From positions 1-32,764 of the forward strand of contig JADIMQ010000027.1 in the NCBI GenBank assembly GCA_017694655.1: a stretch of 32,764 nt of DNA, written 5' to 3'. A program made the translations under genes and the position numbers. Below are positions 8,114-15,888 of the stretch, piece after piece (position 1 is the first letter of the stretch; every line of letters begins with the position of its first letter). The notes under the pieces were generated by a model. It searched no databases. It was not told the DNA's origin and saw only the letters and a list, made by a program, of their open reading frames with translations. Source of the stretch: Candidatus Cryptobacteroides merdigallinarum (GTDB taxonomy: Bacteria; Bacteroidota; Bacteroidia; Bacteroidales; UBA932).

Positions 8114-10108
8114 TCAACGATTATTAATATCTTCGCAATCAGCCCCGAGAAGGTGCTCCGCGAAGTAAAGTCTTATGAGATTGACATAGTATTTGTCCCC
8201 AAGCCCGTGGTCAGCCCCGGGGATTATCATCATGTCGAATATCTTCCCCTGCCTTATCAGGGCGTCTGCAAGCCTCATCGTGTTCGCAGGATGCACATTG
8301 TCATCCATATCCCCGGTTATAAGCAGGAGCTTTCCACGGAGGCCGGAGGCAAGCTCGGAGGCCGTCGGGATCTCGCAGCGGAACTCTGTGGAGCCGTCTC
8401 CGGAGACCTCCGCCGACACCCCGTGGAATGACTCTCCCCACCATTGGGAATAAATGTTATTGTCGTAGTTGCCGGAAGCCGCCACCCCTACCTTATAGAA
8501 GTCCGGGCGCGTCATCATGGCGGTAGCGGTCATGAAGCCTCCTCCGGAATGTCCGTATATCCCTACCCGGGTGGTATCCGCAAAAGGCATCAGCTCCCCT
8601 ATCTGGCGGATGACGGCATAGTCGTCCGCCAGGGGATAGTCCCTGAGGTTCCCGTAGCCGAAGTCATAGAAATCCCTGCCCCTGTACGGTCCGCTGCCGC
8701 GGTATGCGAAATTCACCACCACGAAGCCGAGCTGCGCGAGCGACTGGTTGTAATTGTCGTCCAGCAGGAATTCCTGGGGCACAAGGTCTACCTGCGGGCC
8801 TGGGTACACGCTGCTGACAATAGGGTACCGCCTTGTAGTGTCGAGGTCGAACGGGAGATATACGACACCGTAAAGGTCAGTCACAGAATCGGCGGCATGG
8901 AGTTTCATCACAAGGGGCTCCTTCCATCCGCGCGCATACAGGGCAGAAAGGTCGCACGGCTCCATCTCGAAGCGGACCCTGCCCTTCATGTCGCAGATCC
9001 TGTGCTGCGGGGCAAGGTCCATGCGGGACATGTTGTCCACAAGGAACCTGCGGTCCTGCGAGAGCTCCATGGTGTGGTGGCCGTTCCCCGGCGTGAGGCA
9101 GACGACCTTGCGTCCGCCGTCCATGGAGGCCTTGTAATAGAACCTGTAATGCGGGTTCACGCCCTTTTCCCTGCCGTAGCCCTCGAATATGATCTCCCGG
9201 GCCAGAGTGTCTATATGGACTATGTTCCCGGATACGAAGTCCTCGTCCGTGACCGCATTCCGGAGATTCCCTTCACCGTCGTAGAGGTAGTACCGTCCCT
9301 TCCCGGTGCGTTCGGACCACCAGAGGATGTCCTCCCCGCCGTTCAGGATATGGTAGGAGAAAAGCTGCTCGTTGTAGTGTGGCCGGCATTCCTCGCTTAT
9401 GAGGGTCCTGACGCTACCGTCGGTCACGTCCACCCTGCAGAGGTCCACAGTGTCGCAGGTCCGGCTCGTCCTTATGAACCACACATACCTGTCCGAGTGG
9501 AAGAAGCGGCTGAAGCGGGGCACGACTATCTTCTGGTCAGGATATCTGTCCACATCCAGTCGCGTCATAGAGCCTTTCCCGGCATCCACGAGCCAGGCCT
9601 CGTACTGCGGGACGTACTTGTCCCCGGGCATGGCGAACTTGTAGGTTTCTGCTTCCGGCCGCGGCCCGGCAAGGCTGTTCACGAGGGTCAGGGTCCCGAC
9701 CTTCCTCTTGTCTTCGCGTATGAGGAAATATTTATGGCTTGCCCCGACCCACAGTCCCGCAGGAGAAGAAAGGGCTTCCGGGGACTTTTCGGAATCCCCG
9801 CCGAGGGCATAGGAATGATAACGCTCCCCGTCGGAGGTCAGACGCACGCTGTCCCGGCCCCCGTCCCTGAAAAGGACGAGGTCGTATCCACGGGCACTCA
9901 GCCAGTAGAGGCTGTCCGCAGAGTAGTTCCTGTACCATCCACTGTTGACCTTGTAATATTCCTTTTCCGGCTGTTCCGCCAGGGAAAGGCTGTCCGTGTC
10001 CGAATCGTACCTGAAGCGGTATCCGTCATAGGAGAACCCGAGTTCGGCTACATTGTCCGGGTTGAAGTCGAGGGAATATATTTCAAGCGGGTCCTTACAG
10101 TCATGCAC
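8114..10108 (-). CDS. DPP IV-like serine peptidase (S9), main part after the frameshift
   Basis: Carries most of a family S9 (prolyl oligopeptidase/DPP IV) enzyme that removes short peptides from the N-termini of oligopeptides. The first about 390 residues form the beta-propeller. The alpha/beta-hydrolase domain follows, with nucleophile Ser521 in GHSGGG, the catalytic Asp region GDMDDNVHP and the catalytic His in ADHGLG, so the triad is intact. The frame opens at a GTG (10108) directly after a run of ten G and has no signal peptide. The missing N-terminus with signal peptide lies in another frame at 10101-10424. With nine G instead of ten, both would read as one 769-residue secreted protein. 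Either the gene is switched off by slippage in this copy or the tract holds a sequencing error. It is upstream of susC by 13 nt. Confidence 0.85.
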   Translation of the reverse strand: MHDCKDPLEIYSLDFNPDNVAELGFSYDGYRFRYDSDTDSLSLAEQPEKEYYKVNSGWYRNYSADSLYWLSARGYDLVLFRDGGRDSVRLTSDGERYHSYALGGDSEKSPEALSSPAGLWVGASHKYFLIREDKRKVGTLTLVNSLAGPRPEAETYKFAMPGDKYVPQYEAWLVDAGKGSMTRLDVDRYPDQKIVVPRFSRFFHSDRYVWFIRTSRTCDTVDLCRVDVTDGSVRTLISEECRPHYNEQLFSYHILNGGEDILWWSERTGKGRYYLYDGEGNLRNAVTDEDFVSGNIVHIDTLAREIIFEGYGREKGVNPHYRFYYKASMDGGRKVVCLTPGNGHHTMELSQDRRFLVDNMSRMDLAPQHRICDMKGRVRFEMEPCDLSALYARGWKEPLVMKLHAADSVTDLYGVVYLPFDLDTTRRYPIVSSVYPGPQVDLVPQEFLLDDNYNQSLAQLGFVVVNFAYRGSGPYRGRDFYDFGYGNLRDYPLADDYAVIRQIGELMPFADTTRVGIYGHSGGGFMTATAMMTRPDFYKVGVAASGNYDNNIYSQWWGESFHGVSAEVSGDGSTEFRCEIPTASELASGLRGKLLLITGDMDDNVHPANTMRLADALIRQGKIFDMMIIPGADHGLGDKYYVNLIRLYFAEHLLGADCEDINNR

Positions 10109-10424
10109 CCCCCCCCCGTTGACTTTTCAGGAGTTCACTGATTTTCAGGGACATATTCCTGCAGTCAAAGATTCTTTTCTTCTTCCAGGTCCTTGTGTCC
10201 ACCAGGAAATGCTCCCGCCCGAGGCTGTCCTCTATACTGTAATGGAAGTAGCGGTCCGCGCAGAGCCAGTCCACGGGGATGTCCTCGTTACGGACGAGGC
10301 CTGCCAAGGTGTCGTAAGAGAATCTTTCTGCCTTGGAGACGACTTCCGGCACCCTTTGTACGGCATGAGAGTCAATGCAGAACAGGGCTATGCCGGTGAG
10401 AATTATATGAAGGGGATTTCTCAT
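10101..10424 (-). CDS. DPP IV-like peptidase, N-terminal part before the frameshift
   Basis: A 107-residue frame starting MRNPLHIILTGIALFC, a signal peptide with likely cleavage after DSHA. It continues with text typical of the start of a DPP IV propeller (NEDIPVDWLCADRYFHYSIEDSLGR, with FLVDTRTWKKK after it). It runs into the G10 tract as QRGGGA and stops at once (TGA at 10101-10103). One G fewer would continue in frame into the 8114-10108 peptidase. On its own it is unlikely to do anything. A promoter-like TATATTTG lies 22 nt upstream of the start, so this is probably the first gene of the peptidase-susCD transcript. Confidence 0.8.
   Translation of the reverse strand: MRNPLHIILTGIALFCIDSHAVQRVPEVVSKAERFSYDTLAGLVRNEDIPVDWLCADRYFHYSIEDSLGREHFLVDTRTWKKKRIFDCRNMSLKISELLKSQRGGGA
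10108..10117. repeat. Homopolymer tract C10 (G10 in the gene's sense)
   Basis: Ten consecutive C on the plus strand, located exactly where the peptidase reading frame is lost. Codon arithmetic: the upstream frame reads CAA CGG then G, and the downstream frame needs the last G to start the codon GTG, so tract lengths divisible by three (9 or 12) give an intact gene and 10 gives the observed stop. Such tracts are known to slip during replication in several bacteria; they are also common places for sequencing errors. Confidence 0.9.
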
Positions 10425-10445
10425 CTGCTAAAGTTCGCTGAACTG

Positions 10446-10453
10446 CAAATATA
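10446..10453 (-). promoter_or_regulatory. Candidate promoter of the peptidase-susCD operon
   Basis: On the minus strand this reads TATATTTG, an exact TAnnTTTG -7 element, in an AT-rich stretch 22 nt upstream of the ATG at 10424. Just downstream, AGTTC (10432-10436) and GAACT (10440-10444) form a short hairpin that would lie near the 5' end of the RNA and could be an operator or a stabilising structure. No clear -33 TTTG was seen. Confidence 0.5.
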
Positions 10454-10630
10454 TTATTTTTTTCTTCTGTTGGTAATGGACCGGATTATTTTTGGGAAAA
10501 ATTTTTAAGGTACATCAGGCTGTCGCACAAGTCGTAGAATACATCGTCCTCATAGATGCTTTTTATGATTAGCTGGGCCAAATTTATATCCGACAGGGCA
10601 CAAAAACGGTCATAAAATAGTCAAAATATA

Positions 10631-10648
10631 GCACATGGGACCGTGTGC
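10631..10648 (-). terminator. Possible terminator after malQ
   Basis: On the minus strand GCACA and TGTGC (outer bases 10648 and 10631) form a 5-bp stem around an 8-nt loop, followed by the T-rich TATATTTTGACTATTTT. A second inverted repeat, CCCGGAA (10656-10662) with TTCCGGG (10676-10682), sits directly after the malQ stop codon. Either or both could end the transporter-malQ transcript; the stems are short. Confidence 0.35.
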
Positions 10649-10682
10649 CGGAAGTCCCGGAACGGAGAAATGCTTTTCCGGG

Positions 10683-13163
10683 TCACTTTCCTCTCCCGCC
10701 GAGGAAGACCATGTCCCTGACCATTGAATTGTATTCACTGCTGTCCAGCAGGTCCTCGAGCGTGATATGCATCCTGTACCTCCAGTAATGCCTTGACTCC
10801 GAAGGGTCGTTTATCCGCTCATCCCCGGGATTCCCGCCGTAACGCAGCCGGGCGTCGACGGAAAGCCAGTCCTGCAGGGGCAGGATGGCGAGCATGGCCG
10901 GCGATTCAAGATGCCTCCTGACAATCTCCCGGCATATTTCCGGGCTGCAGTCTGCGGGAGGCTCGCCCGTCTTTCCGAGGACCTCCCTCCAGTAGCGGCC
11001 GGTCACCTCGGGATTTTCCTGCCACCAGGCCCGCAGAGGGGTCATGTCGTGGGTGGATGTAGAACATACGCTGAGATACGGATATCCCGACGGATCGGCA
11101 AAATGCGCCCCGAAGGCCTTGGGCATACGTTCTATCTCGAGGGAAAGTATCTTGAGACCTTCCATCACTTCCGGGACGGAAGCCGGGATCATCCCGAGGT
11201 CCTCCCCGCAGGCAAGCATATCCGTGGAAGAGAGCAGGGCCGGGAGCCTGGTGAGGGCGGATTCTTTCCAGAACCCGTTGTGCCTGTGGTAGAAGAATTC
11301 CTCGTAAAGCCTGTCAAACGTTTCCTTGAGGCTGTCCGGCAATGCAGAATATGACTCCGTGTCCCTGGCGGCAATCCTCGGATGATAGTACCCGGGCCTC
11401 TTCCTGTCCTCGATGAAAAGGCAGTCCAGGAATGCGGGCTCTCCGGCCCGGAGGACGTAGCCGGCCCCTTCCATGTCGAAGCCTGCTGACCGGAGTTCCG
11501 AGGCGGAGTACGGAAGTGCGGGGCTGAAATGCCCGAGAAGCCCTCCCGGGAAGCCTGCCGGGATCTCCCATATCCTGAAGAAGCCAAGGATGTGGTCTAT
11601 CCTGAACGCATCGAAGTACTCCGACATCTTTCCCAGACGCGCCTTCCACCAAGAGAACCCGTCTTCCGCCATTCTTTCCCAGTTGTATGTAGGGAAACCC
11701 CAGTTCTGCCCTTCGGCGGAGAAGTCGTCAGGAGGGGCCCCGGCACAGCTGTCCAGATTGAAAAGCGACGGGTAGAGCCAGGCATCCACACTTGTGCTGC
11801 CGACCCCTATCGGCAAGTCCCCCTTCAGGGCCACACCCTTGCTCCTGGCGTACCTGCCGGCATCCAGAAGCTGGAGGTGCAGATGATACTGGACAAAATA
11901 CCAGAAGCCCACTTCATCCGGGTGGGCTTCGGCGAATGCCCGGATCTTTGCGGGGGAAGGGTTCTTCCACCCTTTCCATGCCGTAAAGTCAGCGGTACCG
12001 TATTCGTCCCGCAGGCAGCAGAAGACCGAGTACGGGACAAGCCAGTGCGAGTTTTCTTTAAAAAAGAGAAAATATTCAGCGGATTCCGCCACATTTTTCT
12101 TTTTTTTAGCATAAAGTTCCCGGAGATATGTCATCTTTGCCTTGTTTACCCTGTCATAATCGACAGTAGGCAAAGAGTTAAGCTCCTCCCGGAGCCTCCT
12201 GTAGGTGTCGTCCGCCTTTAGCCCGGCCATCTCGAGATTGATGAACTGCGGGTGCAGGGCATAGGTGGAGTTGGCATTGTAGGGGTAGGAATCCGCCCAT
12301 GTACCCGTCATCGTAGTGTCGTTGACAGGCAGGAGCTGGATAATGCTCTGCCCTGTCACGGCCGCCCAGTCAGCGAGGAGCCTAAGGTCACTGAACTCCC
12401 CTATGCCGAAACTTCCCGAGGACCTCAATGAAAACACCGGGACTGCCGTGCCTGCCCCGCGCCACGGGGCTGTGTTGAAGACAGGGGGCCTGTCGTCAAG
12501 TACGTACAGTGCTCCGCCGCAGGCCCCGGACTCCCCATTCAGCAGTTCAGGGACATACCGGAAACAACGGTTCTCCCCCTGCTCCCATTCCAGTATTTCA
12601 AGTGTCGAGGCATCGGCTATCACATATTTGTATTCCGTACCGGGAAGTATTCCCGGGAACGCCGCCTTCCATACAGGATAATGCCCGTCGTACATCGGCA
12701 CAGGCCGTTTCCAGGATCCGAGGATTCCGGCAGAGCCGCATATAGCGAGCACCTGTCCGGGACGGATATTTGCCGCCTCTGTAGCGAACATGACATTCCC
12801 CGGACCAAGGAGTTCACCGGGGACAGGGACTGGGGCCGGCCTCGCGAACACGGTGCCCGTGAAAAATGAAGAATAGAAAGGCTGGTCGCCGTGCATGTCG
12901 TTCCACCTGTCGGCGATTACGGCCCGTCTGCATCCTGACGGGATTCCTGCCAGGCTGTGGCCCTTCCACTCCCGCCTCACGCACCTGCCGTCGCGGACCA
13001 CGGCATAAGCATATCCCTTCCGCGGGTCGAACCGCCTTATGCTGCCTGTCCACAGGCCTTCTCCGCTGCAGGACAGGGCTTCCTGTTTCTTCCCGTGACA
13101 GAAGACCAGGGTCTCACCCCAGGCCGTACGGTATCCGACGGCCACATTCAACTCGTCAAGCAT
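10683..13163 (-). CDS. malQ: 4-alpha-glucanotransferase (GH77) with N-terminal CBM20-type domains
   Basis: An 826-residue cytoplasmic amylomaltase of the long, DPE2-like type usual in Bacteroidales. It transfers alpha-1,4-glucan segments between maltodextrins, releasing glucose. Two starch-binding-like modules fill the first about 215 residues (the second has GSAGILGSWKRPVPM). The GH77 barrel follows, with nucleophile Asp523 in FRIDH, acid/base Glu654 in GEDLG and the third carboxylate Asp706 in STHDMTPLR, all present. There is no signal peptide. It overlaps the end of the upstream transporter gene by 8 nt (the ATG lies within AATGCTTGA), which points to translational coupling and shared regulation. 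A run of eight A encodes part of AKKKKN near residue 353 and the frame is intact there. Confidence 0.95.
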   Translation of the reverse strand: MLDELNVAVGYRTAWGETLVFCHGKKQEALSCSGEGLWTGSIRRFDPRKGYAYAVVRDGRCVRREWKGHSLAGIPSGCRRAVIADRWNDMHGDQPFYSSFFTGTVFARPAPVPVPGELLGPGNVMFATEAANIRPGQVLAICGSAGILGSWKRPVPMYDGHYPVWKAAFPGILPGTEYKYVIADASTLEILEWEQGENRCFRYVPELLNGESGACGGALYVLDDRPPVFNTAPWRGAGTAVPVFSLRSSGSFGIGEFSDLRLLADWAAVTGQSIIQLLPVNDTTMTGTWADSYPYNANSTYALHPQFINLEMAGLKADDTYRRLREELNSLPTVDYDRVNKAKMTYLRELYAKKKKNVAESAEYFLFFKENSHWLVPYSVFCCLRDEYGTADFTAWKGWKNPSPAKIRAFAEAHPDEVGFWYFVQYHLHLQLLDAGRYARSKGVALKGDLPIGVGSTSVDAWLYPSLFNLDSCAGAPPDDFSAEGQNWGFPTYNWERMAEDGFSWWKARLGKMSEYFDAFRIDHILGFFRIWEIPAGFPGGLLGHFSPALPYSASELRSAGFDMEGAGYVLRAGEPAFLDCLFIEDRKRPGYYHPRIAARDTESYSALPDSLKETFDRLYEEFFYHRHNGFWKESALTRLPALLSSTDMLACGEDLGMIPASVPEVMEGLKILSLEIERMPKAFGAHFADPSGYPYLSVCSTSTHDMTPLRAWWQENPEVTGRYWREVLGKTGEPPADCSPEICREIVRRHLESPAMLAILPLQDWLSVDARLRYGGNPGDERINDPSESRHYWRYRMHITLEDLLDSSEYNSMVRDMVFLGGRGK

Positions 13164-14532
13164 TCTTCATCATTTTTTTCCAGTTGAATACAGGCAGCAG
13201 GAAAGAGATGAGGGCCGCCGTCAGCCAGAAAATGGAGACGGGGGTGAAATCGTAAACCGCATCGGCAATGTCCGCGGCCTGCTGCATGTTCCCCTCTATA
13301 AGGTAGCCGCTGGCGATATCCTGGATACCGGCGGCAAGATAACTCGATATTCCGACTATGCCCAGGGCGGCCCCGGTCGCCTTCCTCGGCACAATGTCCA
13401 CAGCCATCAGTCCCGCCACTATGCAGTACAGCACCCCGACGGCAAGGCTGAACACCGAAATGTATATGATGTTCAGGACATATCCTCCCCCTGAAAATAG
13501 GAAGAGCGCAAGGGCGGCGAAACCTGTCACCCCTGAAAGTATGGCAGGCTTGATACGGTCACTCCTGAATACGGTATCGGAAAGCCAGCCGGCAAGCACG
13601 GTGCCGAGTATCCCGAACACGGCCGAGAACGCGATAATCTGGGATGCTGACTCGAGGGAGAACGCCTTCTCCTTCTGCAGGAAGAGGACTCCCCAGCCGG
13701 CTATTGCGTACTTGGTTATGTAGATGAACGCGCTCGCCGCGGCTATTATCCATATACCCGGGTGACGGAGCACGATTTTCTGCACCTCCGAAGTCTTCAT
13801 GCTGTCCTCCTTCCTCATCTCTTCGGAAGAGAGGGCCTGTACGGAAGGAAGCCCCTTGCTCTCTGGGGTGTCGCTGACGCAGAACAGGATTATGAGAGTC
13901 CCGGCCACTCCAGCCACAGCGGAAAAGATGAAGCCGGACTGCCACCCGAAGGTCCCGACAATGGCACCTATCACTATGAAGGAAAGGAACTCGCCGATAT
14001 AGGGACTCGCACTGAAAATCCCGTAGTAGGTCCCCCTCTTGTTCATCGGGAACCACCGGGAAAGATTGATTATCCCGGGAGGGGACCCCATGGACTGCAT
14101 CCACCCGTTGATTCCCCAGAGCACCGCGAAGGAAAGGAAGAGGGCCACCGAAGCGAAGGCGGCGTCACCGTGCAGGAAACCGAGCACTCCCATTACCAGG
14201 TTTATCAGGGCCGAGACTGCAAGGCCCGTAGCCATGAAGCGCCTTATGTTGCAGTAGTCGGCTATGAAGCCGTTCATGAACTTGCCGACGGCGTAGACGA
14301 ACAGCAGGGCCGACCCTATGATTCCCAGCTGACCTGCCGTAAGGAGCTCCGAGTCAATGACCGGCTGCTTCACCACGCTCAGGCTGAGCCGGCACACATA
14401 ATAAAGGCTGTAACCGACGGTAGCCCCCCAGAACGTCCGGTTACGCAGGGTCTTGTAGACTGAAGGCACCCGTTCTTCCGGGACCTTCTCCGCAGATGGC
14501 TTGCTTATTCTGTAAAACGTGTACAGGCTCAT
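13156..14532 (-). CDS. MFS transporter, OPA family (sugar-phosphate/glycerol-3-phosphate type)
   Basis: A 458-residue inner-membrane transporter with about 12 membrane segments. The opening (KTLRNRTFWGATVGYSLYY) and the central motif NLSRWFPMNKRGTYYGIFSAS, followed by the SDTPESKG loop, are typical of the organophosphate:phosphate antiporter family (GlpT, UhpT, UhpC). It probably exchanges a sugar phosphate or glycerol-3-phosphate for phosphate; the exact substrate cannot be assigned. It is upstream of and overlaps malQ, so carbohydrate phosphate uptake may be co-regulated with maltodextrin metabolism. It is read divergently from the esterase gene at 14762, with a TAnnTTTG promoter on each side of the 229-bp gap. 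Confidence 0.9.
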   Translation of the reverse strand: MSLYTFYRISKPSAEKVPEERVPSVYKTLRNRTFWGATVGYSLYYVCRLSLSVVKQPVIDSELLTAGQLGIIGSALLFVYAVGKFMNGFIADYCNIRRFMATGLAVSALINLVMGVLGFLHGDAAFASVALFLSFAVLWGINGWMQSMGSPPGIINLSRWFPMNKRGTYYGIFSASPYIGEFLSFIVIGAIVGTFGWQSGFIFSAVAGVAGTLIILFCVSDTPESKGLPSVQALSSEEMRKEDSMKTSEVQKIVLRHPGIWIIAAASAFIYITKYAIAGWGVLFLQKEKAFSLESASQIIAFSAVFGILGTVLAGWLSDTVFRSDRIKPAILSGVTGFAALALFLFSGGGYVLNIIYISVFSLAVGVLYCIVAGLMAVDIVPRKATGAALGIVGISSYLAAGIQDIASGYLIEGNMQQAADIADAVYDFTPVSIFWLTAALISFLLPVFNWKKMMKNA

Positions 14533-14575
14533 GTTTCAATTACGTAGATATCTTGTCTTCTCCTGAAAAATCCTT

Positions 14576-14583
14576 CAAATATA
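14576..14583 (-). promoter_or_regulatory. Candidate promoter of the transporter-malQ operon
   Basis: Minus-strand TATATTTG, an exact match to the -7 consensus TAnnTTTG, 43 nt upstream of the ATG at 14532. It lies in the AT-rich part of the divergent intergenic region. A -33 element was not identified. Confidence 0.5.
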
Positions 14584-14702
14584 AAAAACTGTTTCGATAT
14601 TCCTAACCGGTGCCGGGCCAATATCTGCCCCTGATGCCGTAAAAGCCGGACGATTGAGGACAAACTGCCGTGAATTTCCTGGAAAATGTCAAAACAGTTT
14701 CG

Positions 14703-14710
14703 TAGATTTG
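14703..14710 (+). promoter_or_regulatory. Candidate promoter of the SGNH esterase gene
   Basis: Plus-strand TAGATTTG, an exact TAnnTTTG -7 element 51 nt before the ATG at 14762. A TTTC at 14675-14678 is the nearest thing to a -33 TTTG. It is the only plus-strand promoter called in this window and serves the only plus-strand gene. Confidence 0.5.
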
Positions 14711-14761
14711 CATCTTGTAAGCCCCATATAGGGAATAACACTCAACGACACAGTATAAGAA

Positions 14762-15847
14762 ATGAAAAGAATCCTGATTTTCGCCGCCCTGCTCATGTAT
14801 TTCTCCGCAGCGGCACAGAACAGCAAAGACTCCGGCTTCACATTCACAGAAGCCTCCAGCCTCAACCTCATCGGAAAGATACTTGAAGACACCCCGAACC
14901 CCTACCACAGGGTGGACACGTGCAGATACAAGGGCTTCACCCGTGGCGAGAACGAGCAGGTGAGATGCTCCGCCGGACTCGCGGTCCTGTTCAGGACAGA
15001 CTCTCCGGTGATTTCAGTAAAGGGAGAATACGGATACTACAATATGGGGCCCAACACCATGGGCATAGCGCTCCGGGGCTTTGACCTCTACATAAAGAGG
15101 GACGGGGAATGGGTCTATGCGGCCTCCAAGACAGGGAACCCGGGGAAGGACGACAATGTGGTCCTTATAAAAGGCATGGACAACTCCATGAAGGAGTGCA
15201 TGCTCTACCTGCCGATATACAGTGAGATGTATTCAGTGAAGATAGGGGTCAGGGAAGGTTCCGTCATCGAGAGCCTCGAGTCCCCGTTCAGGCACAGGAT
15301 AGCCATCTTCGGCTCCAGCTACACCCAGGGAATAAGCATCAGCCGTCCAGGAATGTCCTACCCGATGCAGTTCATGAGGCATACAGGGCTGCAGCTCCTC
15401 AGCCTGGGATGCAGCGGCAACTGCAAGATGCAGCCGTATTTCGCTGATGTCCTTGCCGACACCGATGTCGACGCCATGATCTTCGACGCCTTCTCGAACC
15501 CGAGCGCGGAACTCATACGGGAAAGGCTCTTCCCGTTCATCGAGAGGATGAAGGAGTCGCACCCGGGCATCCCGCTCATCTTCATGCAGACCATCTACCG
15601 GGAAGGCCGTAACTTCGACATCGAAAGCAACAGGGTGGAACAGGCCAAGATGGACATGGCCGCGGAGCTCATGAAAGAGGCCGTGAAGAAATACGACGAC
15701 GTGTACTTCATAATCCCGGACACCGGCGAGAACGCCAGGGAGAGTTCCGTGGACGGCACCCACCCTTCCGACATGGGATACCTCGGCTGGGCCAGGTCCA
15801 TCGAGAAACCTATCCTGAAGATACTGAAGAAATACGGAATCCGGTAA
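14762..15847 (+). CDS. Secreted SGNH/GDSL-family esterase with GxDLY domain
   Basis: A 361-residue secreted hydrolase. The signal peptide MKRILIFAALLMYFSAAAQN is followed by an N-terminal beta-sandwich carrying the GFDLY motif (residues 106-110) that names the GxDLY domain. The SGNH domain follows: nucleophile Ser186 in FGSSYTQG (the usual GDS is GSS here), oxyanion residues in LGCSGN (Asn220), and Asp331/His334 in DGTHPSDMGY. This domain pair is known in carbohydrate- or acyl-ester hydrolases of gut Bacteroidetes. Removal of acetyl or other ester groups from a glycan is likely, but the substrate is unknown. It is the only gene on the plus strand and converges on the end of the sulfatase/glycosidase operon, with 41 bp between the stop codons. 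Confidence 0.88.
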   Translation: MKRILIFAALLMYFSAAAQNSKDSGFTFTEASSLNLIGKILEDTPNPYHRVDTCRYKGFTRGENEQVRCSAGLAVLFRTDSPVISVKGEYGYYNMGPNTMGIALRGFDLYIKRDGEWVYAASKTGNPGKDDNVVLIKGMDNSMKECMLYLPIYSEMYSVKIGVREGSVIESLESPFRHRIAIFGSSYTQGISISRPGMSYPMQFMRHTGLQLLSLGCSGNCKMQPYFADVLADTDVDAMIFDAFSNPSAELIRERLFPFIERMKESHPGIPLIFMQTIYREGRNFDIESNRVEQAKMDMAAELMKEAVKKYDDVYFIIPDTGENARESSVDGTHPSDMGYLGWARSIEKPILKILKKYGIR

Positions 15848-15888
15848 GCCCGGGACAACGGATGCTCCTCATGACGGATACACCGCCG

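Noticed and set aside
12100..12107. Run of eight T (A8 in malQ sense) as another slippage site
   Set aside because: The malQ frame is intact through it, encoding a Lys run, and nothing suggests alternative frames.
15848..15888. Terminator between the convergent esterase and GH2 genes
   Set aside because: The 41-bp gap shows no convincing stem-loop.
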